Source of the DNA: Candidatus Segetimicrobium genomatis
GTDB taxonomy: Bacteria; Sysuimicrobiota; Sysuimicrobiia; Sysuimicrobiales; Kaftiobacteriaceae
Direction: 5' to 3'
NCBI GenBank assembly: GCA_005882295.1
Contig: VBAI01000012.1
Span: 1 to 41,923 of the forward strand
DNA: 41,923 bases
A program made the translations under genes and the position numbers. Numbering within the stretch: position 1 is the first letter of the stretch; each line of letters begins with the position of its first letter. The notes below the pieces were generated by a model. It searched no databases, was not told the DNA's origin, and was given only the letters and a program-made list of their open reading frames with translations. This document shows positions 10,362 to 18,421 of this stretch, piece after piece.

Positions 10362-10369
10362 TCGTGCGA

Positions 10370-11191
10370 TTAGCGTGGCAACAGGATCAGCACTTCCTCA
10401 AGACGGTCCAGGGCCGCAGCCGGTTCGACCTGACCTTCCTGGAGATATTCTCCCTCTTCCTGGACGAGCTGGGTAATGCGTCCCACCACCAAACCCTTGG
10501 GGAAGACGCCGCCCTGGCCTGACGTCACCACCAGATCGCCCGCCTCCACCTGCGCCGCGCGTGAGAGGTACTTGAGGTGGAGCGTCCGCTCGCTGCGGCC
10601 TTCGACCACGGCCAGATCGCGGGACCGCTGCAGCAGGGCGCCGACCGCACTCCGCGAGTCGACGATCAGCAGCACCCGCGAGGCCGTCGGTGTGACCTCG
10701 ATCACCCGCCCGACCACTCCGTCCGCGGTAACGACCGGCGCGTTGCGGCGCACCCCGTCCCGCCCACCGCGGTCGACCAGCAGCGTCCCAAACCAGCGGG
10801 ACACGTCCCTCGCGACCACATGCGCCGCGAGCGACCGGTAGGGGGTCTGGCGCTGCAACTCCAGCAGCCGTTCCAGCCGCTGGGCGGCCGTCGCCTGCTC
10901 CCGCAGCACGGCCATCTCCCGTGAAAGGCCCTCGACTTCCCCGCGCAGCCGCGCATTCTCCACGCGCAGCCGGCCGATCTCCGTGTACAGCCGCCACATC
11001 CGCCCCGCCCCATCGGCAATGCGGGCCATCCCCGTCTGGATTGGCAGCAGGACGGTAAGCACCGCGGTCCCAATCGCGCCCACCTGCCGGCGATCAGGGC
11101 TGCGGGCCTGCGAGGTCAGCAGGACCACGACGAATAGAAACAGCCCCAGGAAGATGGCCATCCGCCGCCTGGCAGCGATCAGCTCGGTCAT
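10370..11191 (-). CDS. mreC: Rod shape-determining protein MreC
   Basis: 273 residues: an N-terminal membrane helix (about 13-27), a coiled coil (about 70-110) and the double beta-barrel periplasmic domain with VVGRVIEVTPTASRVLLIVD and VVTSGQGGVFPKGLVVG, both hallmarks of MreC. It scaffolds PBP2/RodA from outside the membrane. It starts 13 bases after mreB. Confidence 0.95.
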   Translation of the reverse strand: MTELIAARRRMAIFLGLFLFVVVLLTSQARSPDRRQVGAIGTAVLTVLLPIQTGMARIADGAGRMWRLYTEIGRLRVENARLRGEVEGLSREMAVLREQATAAQRLERLLELQRQTPYRSLAAHVVARDVSRWFGTLLVDRGGRDGVRRNAPVVTADGVVGRVIEVTPTASRVLLIVDSRSAVGALLQRSRDLAVVEGRSERTLHLKYLSRAAQVEAGDLVVTSGQGGVFPKGLVVGRITQLVQEEGEYLQEGQVEPAAALDRLEEVLILLPR

Positions 11192-11204
11192 CAGGCCCGG
11201 ATCC

Positions 11205-12309
<1,105 letters not shown>

Positions 12310-12371
12310 TCAAGTTGGTGGTGCCCCAATCCGAGGCAACGTAGGCCCTCCATGCTCTCTTGCGGAGCTGC

Positions 12372-13046
12372 TTAGGGAAATCCCTGCCGTTGTTCGCGCA
12401 AACTCACAAAAGCCCGCTCTCCGATGATGATGTGATCCAGGATCTCGATGCCCATCAGCCGCCCCGCCGCGCGGAGTTGCGCGGTAATCGCGACATCGTC
12501 GCCGCTGGGCTCAGGATGCCCGGAGGGGTGATTGTGGACGACGATCACCGCCGCGGCACTATGGCGAATGGCCTCCTTGAACACCTCCCGGGGATGCACC
12601 GGGGCTGACGCCAGGCCCCCCACGGAGACGTCGGCGATGCCGAGCACCTCGTGCCGGGTGCTGAGCAGAATCACCCGGAAGTGCTCCCGATCCAGCGTGC
12701 GCATCGATGCGCACACCGCGGCGGCGTCCGCCGCGGACCGGATCGTCCGCCGCTGCGGCGGCGGTTCCAGGAGCCGCCGGGCCAGCTCCAGGGCCGCGAG
12801 GACCCTCGCCGCCTTGGTCTCACCGACACCCGGCAGGGCAATCAGCTCCTCCAGGCTCGCCTGGGCGAGCCCGCCCACCGATCGGAACCGCCCGAGCAAC
12901 GTGGCGCCGACCTCCAGCGCGGTCGCCTGACGCGTGCCGGTCCCCAGGACGAGGGCCAGCAGCTCTGCCGTCGACAGCGAACCTGCGCCGCTACTCCTGA
13001 GGCGCTCGCGGGGACGAAGCTCGGCGGGAAGTTCTTTGATGGTCAC
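12372..13046 (-). CDS. radC: RadC-family JAB domain protein
   Basis: 224 residues from GTG 13046. A helix-hairpin-helix segment (LPGVGETKAARVLAALELARRL) precedes a JAB1/MPN metalloprotease-like domain with the HNHPSGHPEPSGDD zinc motif. Despite the name, a role in DNA repair is unproven. A strong promoter candidate at 13086-13114 lies downstream of the alternative ATG at 13142, which favours the GTG start. It sits upstream of mreB, as in many Firmicutes. Confidence 0.93.
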   Translation of the reverse strand: MTIKELPAELRPRERLRSSGAGSLSTAELLALVLGTGTRQATALEVGATLLGRFRSVGGLAQASLEELIALPGVGETKAARVLAALELARRLLEPPPQRRTIRSAADAAAVCASMRTLDREHFRVILLSTRHEVLGIADVSVGGLASAPVHPREVFKEAIRHSAAAVIVVHNHPSGHPEPSGDDVAITAQLRAAGRLMGIEILDHIIIGERAFVSLREQRQGFP

Positions 13047-13085
13047 ACCGGATGGTCGATCGTCCGACCCACAAACAGCGCCACA

Positions 13086-13114
13086 AGTATAACAACGGCC
13101 CCGGGGCGATTCAA
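13086..13114 (-). promoter_or_regulatory. Candidate sigma-70 promoter for radC
   Basis: On the minus strand, TTGAAT (13109-13114), exactly 17 bases, then TATACT (13086-13091). Transcription would begin near 13079 and include the GTG start of radC at 13046. Confidence 0.6.
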
Positions 13115-13142
13115 CGCACCGGGGATAGCCCAGATGAGCCAT

Positions 13143-13406
13143 TCACTGCAGCAGCCGAAAGATCCAGATGGCGATGACGATTCCAATCAGGATGGCCAGG
13201 TTCAGCCGCAAGGTCGCCCCGATGGTGAACGTGAGGAACCGGAGATCCACGGTCAGCGGGGGATCGACCCCGGCGCGGATGTCCCGGGCCAAAAACGACA
13301 GCCCCGGGTAGGCAGCGACGGCCTCGGCGATGACGCTACCCAGCAACGCGCCCACGGCGACCACGAACGCCAGCACCCACCACGGGCTGCGCGTCCTGCG
13401 GGCCAC
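13143..13406 (-). CDS. DUF4321 membrane protein
   Basis: 87 residues with helices at about 9-29 and 66-85 and the conserved GALLGSVIAE, DPPLTVDLRFLTFTIGATLRLNLA pattern of DUF4321. The family is common next to radC or maf in Firmicutes-like genomes and has no known function. The start is GTG at 13406, close to the end of a 97-bp inverted-repeat element that fills the gap to tatC. Confidence 0.75.
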   Translation of the reverse strand: MARRTRSPWWVLAFVVAVGALLGSVIAEAVAAYPGLSFLARDIRAGVDPPLTVDLRFLTFTIGATLRLNLAILIGIVIAIWIFRLLQ

Positions 13407-13410
13407 AGGC

Positions 13411-13507
13411 TAGTGCCGTACCGACTTGATAGTTAGATGTGGCTCCCGAGCGATCCCCAGGGGGACTGAAAAACGCAGATGTCGCGAATCAAGTTGGTAC
13501 GGCACTA
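13411..13507. repeat. 97-bp inverted-repeat element (MITE-like)
   Basis: The terminal arms are 20 bases each (13411-13430 and 13488-13507) and complementary at 19 of 20 positions, beginning TAGTGCCGTACC. The internal part is not repetitive. It fills the tatC-DUF4321 gap exactly, and the right arm supplies the tatC TAG stop codon. No transposase is nearby. The shape fits a miniature inverted-repeat transposable element. Confidence 0.65.
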
Positions 13508-14242
13508 GGAGCTGCTGGTTGGTTCAGGGGATTCACGCGGGACGGCCCGCGGGCTCACCAGACGGGCGACCCAGATGCTGACTTCATATAAGAGGTACGT
13601 CGGTACGGCCATCAGCATCTGGGACACGACGTCGGTCGTGGGGGTGAGCACAGCCGAGGCGGTCACGATGCCCAGGAGCGCATACTTGCGGCCGGCGGCC
13701 AGCTGCGCCGGCGTGACGATCCCCAGACGCGCCAGCAGCACGACGACCAGTGGAAGCTGGAACAACAGCCCGAACGAGAGGACGAAGGCCGTGGCAAACG
13801 AGGTGTAGGCCGCAATGGAAATCATCGGGACCAGATTGGGGGTCTGGTAGCTCAGCAGGAAGCGGATCCCGAACGGGAGGATGGTCAGAAACGCAAATGC
13901 GGCTCCGCCAACGAAAAGGACCGCTGCCACGGGGATCATCGAGAGGGTGTACCGCCGTTCGGTCGGCGTGAGGCCCATCGCCACAAACCGCCAGATCTGA
14001 TAGAGGATGACCGGCAGGCTGAGGAAGACCCCGGCGAGCCCGGCGACCTTCAACCGGACGAAGAAGGCCTCGGTGGGGGCGAGGAACACCACCTGCCCGA
14101 CCGGCCGGAGCAATAGGGCCAGGATCCGCTCAACAAACAGGTACCCGACGATCGTCGCGATCCCAAACGCGACCAAAGAAATGAGGAGCCGCACCCGCAG
14201 CTCCTCCAAATGTTCGACGATCGTCATCGGGCGGTCTTCCAA
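13505..14242 (-). CDS. tatC: Twin-arginine translocase subunit TatC
   Basis: 245 residues, six membrane helices. HLEELRVRLL at the N-terminus and the FLSLPVILYQIWRFVAMGLTPTERR segment are TatC hallmarks and form the signal-peptide binding site. It pairs with tatA 15 bases upstream. The Rieske protein at 21481-22173 has a Tat-type signal and is a likely client. Confidence 0.96.
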   Translation of the reverse strand: MEDRPMTIVEHLEELRVRLLISLVAFGIATIVGYLFVERILALLLRPVGQVVFLAPTEAFFVRLKVAGLAGVFLSLPVILYQIWRFVAMGLTPTERRYTLSMIPVAAVLFVGGAAFAFLTILPFGIRFLLSYQTPNLVPMISIAAYTSFATAFVLSFGLLFQLPLVVVLLARLGIVTPAQLAAGRKYALLGIVTASAVLTPTTDVVSQMLMAVPTYLLYEVSIWVARLVSPRAVPRESPEPTSSS

Positions 14243-14257
14243 CGTCCCACCCTCGGG

Positions 14258-14443
14258 TCAGGAGTTCTTCTTCTGAGGTGACGCCGGCTTGTCCAGTTCG
14301 CTCTCGGCCTCGTGCACCGCCCCCCGGAATTCTCGAATCGCCCGTCCCAACGCACCACCGACCCCCGCCAGCCGCTGGGGACCGAAGATGATCAGCGCCA
14401 CAAGGAGAATAACGATCAGTTCCGGCCATCCGACATTGGGCAT
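14258..14443 (-). CDS. tatA: Twin-arginine translocase subunit TatA
   Basis: 61 residues: a short membrane helix (about 6-20), the FGPQRL hinge and an amphipathic helix (about 25-45), then a charged tail ending in Lys-Lys. Forms the translocation pore with TatC. The ATG at 14443 is about 19 bases downstream of a TATAAT box. Confidence 0.92.
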   Translation of the reverse strand: MPNVGWPELIVILLVALIIFGPQRLAGVGGALGRAIREFRGAVHEAESELDKPASPQKKNS

Positions 14444-14461
14444 GCGTCACCTCGTGACTCG

Positions 14462-14467
14462 ATTATA
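14462..14467 (-). promoter_or_regulatory. Candidate -10 box for tatAC
   Basis: A perfect TATAAT on the minus strand, in the gap between the DUF3618-like gene and tatA, preceded directly by TG. No convincing -35 box is 17 bases upstream, so this would be a -10-driven promoter with a very short leader. Confidence 0.35.
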
Positions 14468-14477
14468 CACCTGCCGC

Positions 14478-14717
14478 CTACCCGGCACGGCGTGGGCGCC
14501 GCAGCGCCGACCACACCGCCGCCAGCAGCCCGCCCAGCGCGCCGAGGGCCCACGCCGGCACCCCGCGCAGGCGCGCCGCCGGCGCCGTCCAGGCACCGGC
14601 GGTGCGGCGGGGCCACGGCGGATGGATCACCGACCGCCGGCGCAGCGCCATCAGATCCGCCGCAATCTCCTCGCGCAGTTGCGCGATGCGCTGGTCGTCA
14701 GCCACACGCTTCGTCAT
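14478..14717 (-). CDS. DUF3618-like small membrane protein
   Basis: 79 residues. The N-terminal helix (DQRIAQLREEIAADLMALRRR) resembles DUF3618, and there is a hydrophobic helix near residues 55-70 followed by an Arg-rich tail. ATG 14717 overlaps the holin-X-like gene by four bases. Such proteins commonly accompany holin-superfamily III proteins; function unknown. The longer open frame in the same register upstream is an artefact. Confidence 0.6.
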   Translation of the reverse strand: MTKRVADDQRIAQLREEIAADLMALRRRSVIHPPWPRRTAGAWTAPAARLRGVPAWALGALGGLLAAVWSALRRPRRAG

Positions 14718-15118
14718 CGCTGCCGCTCCAGGGCCCGGCGGATGAGCCGCCAGTCCTCGCGCAGACCGGCAAAGAAGGCGAACGGCCGCCTGCGCAGCCG
14801 CAGGCGTGCCACGAGCAGCAGCACGGCCGCGATGGCTAGCATGCCGGCCAGCGCGATCGCCGTCGCCAGCCAGGGCGCCACCACTTGCGCCAGGACCAGG
14901 ATCAACACCCCCACCAGCACCGGAATCATCAGGAGGACCAACGCCAGCGCCGCGATCAGCAAGAAGAGAGCGATGGCCACGTCGCGCAGCGACGCGCGCA
15001 TCTCCTGCCGGGTCAGGTCCACCCGCGCCTCCAGCAACGCCACGATATGCTGGAGCAGACGCCCCACGACGCTGGTGACCGCCTCTGAGCCTGACGACTG
15101 TGGCTCCTCGCTCATCAT
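14714..15118 (-). CDS. Holin-X-like (superfamily III) membrane protein
   Basis: 134 residues with two long hydrophobic segments (about 48-75 and 80-105) after an amphipathic helix (LLQHIVALLEARVDLTRQEMRASL). This matches the putative holin-X family found next to DUF3618 proteins. No phage genes surround it, so a lysis role is unlikely; envelope stress or structure is more plausible. ATG at 15118 or 15115 overlaps the SDR stop. Confidence 0.6.
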   Translation of the reverse strand: MMSEEPQSSGSEAVTSVVGRLLQHIVALLEARVDLTRQEMRASLRDVAIALFLLIAALALVLLMIPVLVGVLILVLAQVVAPWLATAIALAGMLAIAAVLLLVARLRLRRRPFAFFAGLREDWRLIRRALERQR

Positions 15119-16113
15119 CTCCCGCTCTCGTCAAACTGCCGCGGGTGGTGCAGCGCATATCGCATCGCGTCCCGGAAGGGCTTTAGCGTCAACCCAAATG
15201 TGCGCACGGCCTTTGTATTATCGCACACGTTGTCCACCAAAAGCGCCTCGAACTCATCCTGGGTGATCGGCGGATTGGGCAGGTACCGGAACTCCCTGAC
15301 CAGCGCCCTGGCCAGAGACATCGGCATGTGAACCTTCCACCGGCGCAGACCCAGCACCGCCATCACGTCATCCAGCAGGCCATCGTAGGTCAGCGCATGG
15401 GGCCCGCCCAGTTCGTAGACTTCCCCCAGCACGTCGTCGCGTCTGAGTGCCTGGCCGACGACGGCCAGCAGGTCACGGACATCCAGTGGCATCGAGCGAT
15501 ACTGCCCGGAACCGAGGACCGGCACGATGGGGGCCAGCACCGCGAGCACCTCCAGGGGCCGCGCGGGGACCCCCAGCAGGTACAACGGGTACCAGGGCCC
15601 CAGTCGTACGACCGCGGCGAACTGGATGGCCGCGCCGCCGCCCGGACCGATCACGAACGAAGGCCGAATAATGACCGACGGCACGCCGCTGCGCCGGATC
15701 GCCTCCTCGCCCATCCATTTCGATTGCAGGTAGCGCGGCGCCTCCGGGCCGGCGCCCAACGCACTGAGGTGCACAATCCGCTGGACGCCGGAGACCTTCG
15801 CCGCCGCGGCCACCTCCGCCGCGCCGCGCCGGTTCACCAGATCGAACGTCGCGCCGACCCGTTCGCGGATGATCGCCACCAGGTGCACCACCGCGGCGCA
15901 GCCGTCAAACGCCCGTTCCAGCGCCCCCAGGTCGCCCACGTCGGCGTACGCGACCGTGCATCCCAATCCCTGGACGGCCGCCAGACGCTGGCTCTTCTTT
16001 GTCCCTGGCCGCACCACCGCGCGCACCTCGAAACCCTCCGTGCGCAGCATGCGCACAACGTGCGATCCAATGAACCCCGCGGCCCCGGTGACGGCGACGA
16101 CACGTTCTGCCAT
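15115..16113 (-). CDS. NDUFA9-like NAD(P)-binding SDR protein
   Basis: 332 residues of the atypical short-chain dehydrogenase type. TGAAGFIGSHV (about 9-19) is the Rossmann dinucleotide loop; later the active-site region lacks the usual YxxxK (YLQSK at the place). This matches the NDUFA9/complex I accessory family often encoded near quinone genes. The role is uncertain: possibly a structural NADPH-binding protein or ubiquinone/menaquinone-related. It lies 11 bases downstream of the polyprenyl synthase. Confidence 0.8.
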   Translation of the reverse strand: MAERVVAVTGAAGFIGSHVVRMLRTEGFEVRAVVRPGTKKSQRLAAVQGLGCTVAYADVGDLGALERAFDGCAAVVHLVAIIRERVGATFDLVNRRGAAEVAAAAKVSGVQRIVHLSALGAGPEAPRYLQSKWMGEEAIRRSGVPSVIIRPSFVIGPGGGAAIQFAAVVRLGPWYPLYLLGVPARPLEVLAVLAPIVPVLGSGQYRSMPLDVRDLLAVVGQALRRDDVLGEVYELGGPHALTYDGLLDDVMAVLGLRRWKVHMPMSLARALVREFRYLPNPPITQDEFEALLVDNVCDNTKAVRTFGLTLKPFRDAMRYALHHPRQFDESGR

Positions 16114-16124
16114 CTGCGTGCTAC

Positions 16125-17093
16125 TTAGCGGGAACGCACGATGACGAACTCGGTGAGCGCGAGCAGGCTATCCTTGGCGGGGCTGGGAGGCAGCTCGTCC
16201 AACGCGTCAGCGGCTTGTCGCGAGTAGCGGCCGGCGACATCCAGCGCGTAGTCGAGCGCCCGGTACCGGTGGAGCAGCCGGCGGACCTCTTCCAGCTGTC
16301 CGTCGCGAGGCGCTCTCCCCAGCAGGCTGGTGAGCCGGGCGCGGTCCTCAGGGGTCGCGTCACGCAAGGCCCGGATGACCGGCAGGGTGATGGTGCCGCT
16401 TTGAATATCACTGGAGATCGGCTTGCCCAGGGTGTCCTCCCGGCTGGTCAAATCCAGGGCGTCGTCGGTGATCTGAAACGCCATGCCCCACTGCAGGCCG
16501 AAAGTCCCGAGGCGCTCGGCGGCGGCGGGGTTGCCCGCCACCAGGGCCCCGGCCCGGCACGCGGCGGAGAACAGGTGGGCAGTCTTGCCGGCAATGATCT
16601 GGAAGTAAACGTTTTCGTCGTCGTGCGGCTCCTGCCCGTACTTGATCTGCATGATTTCCGCCTGGCTCATTTTGACCGTTGCCACGGCCAGGGTGGGCGC
16701 GACCTCGGGATGCCGGATGCGGCTGAGGAGATCAAAGGCTTTCGCGAAGAGGTAGTCTCCTAGCAGCACGGCAATCTGATTCCCCCACTGCACGTTGACG
16801 GTGGCCATACCACGGCGCACCTCGGACTCGTCGATAATATCGTCGTGAATGAGTGAGGCAATATGGATGAGCTCGACCGCTTCTGCCAGCCAGAGCCGGG
16901 CCTCCCCGGCACCCCCTCCGGCCTGCGCCGAGAGGCAGACCAGCGCCGGCCGGATCATCTTGCCCTGCGTGCTCAGCACGTGGCGCACCAGCTCGCTGAC
17001 AAAGGGATCGTCGGCCGCAAGCTCCTGCTCCAGCAGGCGATGCAGCCGTGACAGCTCGTCCTGGATGGGCGCATAGATCGTGGTCAAGTCCAT
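16125..17093 (-). CDS. All-trans polyprenyl diphosphate synthase
   Basis: 322 residues. The first aspartate-rich motif is in LIHDDIIDES and the second in FQITDDALDL. GKMIRPALV (chain-binding Lys/Arg) and GQEP are also present. Condenses isopentenyl diphosphate to make the isoprenoid side chain of the respiratory quinone. Start ATG 17093 gives a normal length; ATG 17138 is an in-frame alternative. It is upstream of the NDUFA9-like gene and downstream of the bc cluster, consistent with respiratory quinone supply. Confidence 0.9.
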   Translation of the reverse strand: MDLTTIYAPIQDELSRLHRLLEQELAADDPFVSELVRHVLSTQGKMIRPALVCLSAQAGGGAGEARLWLAEAVELIHIASLIHDDIIDESEVRRGMATVNVQWGNQIAVLLGDYLFAKAFDLLSRIRHPEVAPTLAVATVKMSQAEIMQIKYGQEPHDDENVYFQIIAGKTAHLFSAACRAGALVAGNPAAAERLGTFGLQWGMAFQITDDALDLTSREDTLGKPISSDIQSGTITLPVIRALRDATPEDRARLTSLLGRAPRDGQLEEVRRLLHRYRALDYALDVAGRYSRQAADALDELPPSPAKDSLLALTEFVIVRSR

Positions 17094-17164
17094 AGGCGGG
17101 CTCGTGGCACCGATGAGGCCGGCGTCCTCCGAACGCATAGGTAGGGATTTCGCGGGAAGGCAGC

Positions 17165-17203
17165 GGCGCCCTTCGACCCGCGGGGGGCGGGTGGAAGGGC
17201 GCC
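17165..17203 (-). terminator. Strong hairpin after the cupredoxin gene
   Basis: GGCGCCCTTC...GAAGGGCGCC forms a 16-bp stem with one mismatch and a short G-rich loop, starting 13 bases after the cupredoxin stop. It is the best stem in the window and probably ends the bc-complex transcript. A U-tract is weak. Confidence 0.55.
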
Positions 17204-17215
17204 TGTCTGTCAACG

Positions 17216-17599
17216 CTACTGGGCGACGGTGATTGTCGTCTTCATGCCGGCTTCCGAATGCCCGGCGATGGTACACAGCACGTTGTACGTCCCCGGCTTG
17301 AGGTCCACAGTCACCTCTTTGGTCGAACCGGGTGGAATGGCTTCCAGATCGACACTGGTGCCTTCGATGACGAAGTTATGCTCGATGGTGCCTTCGTTTT
17401 TGATGAGCAACTTTACCTTCCCTGGCTTCACCGTAGAGCTGGCGAACTGGATGGTCCACTCTTTCTCCGAAACCGTGACGGCAGATCCCTCCGGCGTCCC
17501 GGCCGGCTGACCTCCACCCTGCTGCCCGCCCCCGCCGCACGCGGCCACGAACGCGGCCACCAGCACGACGAGGACTCCCAACCAGATCCCTCTGCGCAT
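17216..17599 (-). CDS. Cupredoxin lipoprotein (type-1 copper)
   Basis: 127 residues. ATG 17599 is chosen because AGGGAGG ends 6 bases upstream; the ATG two codons earlier abuts that site. The signal peptide ends in the lipobox VAAC (Cys21), then a Gly/Gln linker and a plastocyanin/azurin-like fold. Type-1 copper ligands are visible: His74 (EHNF), Cys109, His114 and Met119 (C-x4-H-x4-M). It is probably a membrane-anchored electron carrier. As last gene of the Rieske/cytochrome b cluster it may accept electrons from the diheme cytochrome c or Rieske protein. Confidence 0.9.
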   Translation of the reverse strand: MRRGIWLGVLVVLVAAFVAACGGGGQQGGGQPAGTPEGSAVTVSEKEWTIQFASSTVKPGKVKLLIKNEGTIEHNFVIEGTSVDLEAIPPGSTKEVTVDLKPGTYNVLCTIAGHSEAGMKTTITVAQ

Positions 17600-17673
17600 T
17601 GCCATCCTCCCTTGAATGATGATGAGGTGGAAACCTTTCTCAGAATAACAAAGCAGACGCCTGGTGGCTAGAC

Positions 17674-17787
17674 AGTGATTCGTGATTAGTGATTCGTCAA
17701 CGACATTGCCAGGACGCTCAACGCCCACGCCGCGTGTTTAGGATGCAGTTTCGAATCACGAATCACGAGTCACGAATCACGCATTAC
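17674..17787. repeat. Palindrome of GTGATTC heptamers
   Basis: The left arm (17674-17702) is GTGATTC/GTGATTA units. The right arm (17751-17787) is the complementary GAATCAC units, in about five copies. The loop is about 50 bases. It fills the gap between the 35-residue protein gene and the cupredoxin gene, and its end touches the TAA of the former. It shares its unit with 5014-5073. Confidence 0.85.
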
Positions 17788-17891
17788 GCCTCCGCAATCA
17801 GTCCAAACGACGCGATGAAGGTCAGCAACAGGAACCAGAGGAGATAGAACAGCAGGTAGGCGAGGTGCACCCGCAGCGGTTTCCGCTTCAT
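17784..17891 (-). CDS. 35-residue single-helix membrane protein
   Basis: A very short gene inside the bc cluster. ATG 17891 overlaps the mvhD stop (ATGA), so it is translationally coupled. The product has a basic start (MKRKPLRVHL), one hydrophobic helix at about 9-32 rich in Leu, Phe and Tyr, and ends in Glu-Ala. The size and layout recall small single-helix subunits of cytochrome b6f or bc complexes (PetG, PetN type), but I see no sequence match to claim one. It could be a subunit that anchors MvhD at the membrane. Confidence 0.6.
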   Translation of the reverse strand: MKRKPLRVHLAYLLFYLLWFLLLTFIASFGLIAEA

Positions 17892-18349
17892 GGGCGCTCC
17901 CCCTCAGACGCCTGGGCCGGCTGGGTCACGGCCGCGCGACCGGCGGCGCGCGCCGGCGGGGCCGGCGGCAGCGCGGCGATCCGATCCACAAACGCCTTGA
18001 CCTCAGCCAGGAACGAGGCCCCGTCGTGGAGGCCGAATGCCAGCATGCCAATGCGCGCGGGGTCGACCTTGCGGCGCTGCAGACGGCGGCGCAGTTGATC
18101 GATCCGGTCACGCATCAGGAAGTTCCCCTCACGATTGAGGCAGTCTCCATAGGGGCAGCCGGTGACGAACACGCCGTCCGCGCCGCGGTTCAGCGCGTCT
18201 TCCAGCCAATTAGGACGCACGAACCCCGAGCACGGGACGCGGATGACGCGCACGCCCGGCACCTCGCGCAGGCGCCCTCCGTCGGACAGCGGGGCGAGGT
18301 CCACACTCCAGTCGCAGATGAACCCGACCACCTTCAGCGTCTGGGTCAT
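17888..18349 (-). CDS. mvhD: MvhD-like [2Fe-2S] iron-sulfur protein
   Basis: 153 residues of the MvhD/FlpD family (hydrogenase iron-sulfur subunit). In known systems MvhD passes electrons between a donor enzyme and heterodisulfide reductase HdrA. Four cysteines are placed as expected: Cys12 (FICDW), Cys40 (VPCSG), Cys65 and Cys70 (GCPYGDC). No hydrogenase or HdrA gene is in this window. Instead it follows a cytochrome b-ferredoxin fusion, so the likely donor or acceptor is that ferredoxin domain. The start codon lies in a 21-bp perfect inverted repeat whose other arm starts at the stop codon of the fusion gene. Cytoplasmic. Confidence 0.85.
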   Translation of the reverse strand: MTQTLKVVGFICDWSVDLAPLSDGGRLREVPGVRVIRVPCSGFVRPNWLEDALNRGADGVFVTGCPYGDCLNREGNFLMRDRIDQLRRRLQRRKVDPARIGMLAFGLHDGASFLAEVKAFVDRIAALPPAPPARAAGRAAVTQPAQASEGERP

Positions 18350-18421
18350 GACCCGTTCCAACCTCCGCGATTCGCGAATCGCGTCCCTAATCTGCGGCGC
18401 CGGAGGTTGGAACGGGTCATG
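18347..18421 (-). promoter_or_regulatory. 21-bp inverted repeat sequestering the mvhD start
   Basis: Perfect 21-base arms at 18347-18367 and 18401-18421, with an 18-bp palindrome (18366-18383) in between. In the mRNA the arm nearest mvhD contains the GGAGG site and the ATG; the opposing arm starts at the TGA stop of the cytochrome b-ferredoxin gene. Folding would hide the mvhD start, and a ribosome ending translation of the upstream gene would open it. This suggests obligatory translational coupling. Confidence 0.6.

Noticed and set aside
14714-15118. Prophage remnant, because of the holin-X-like protein.
   Set aside because: No other phage gene is nearby; this family occurs widely with DUF3618 proteins in ordinary chromosomes.
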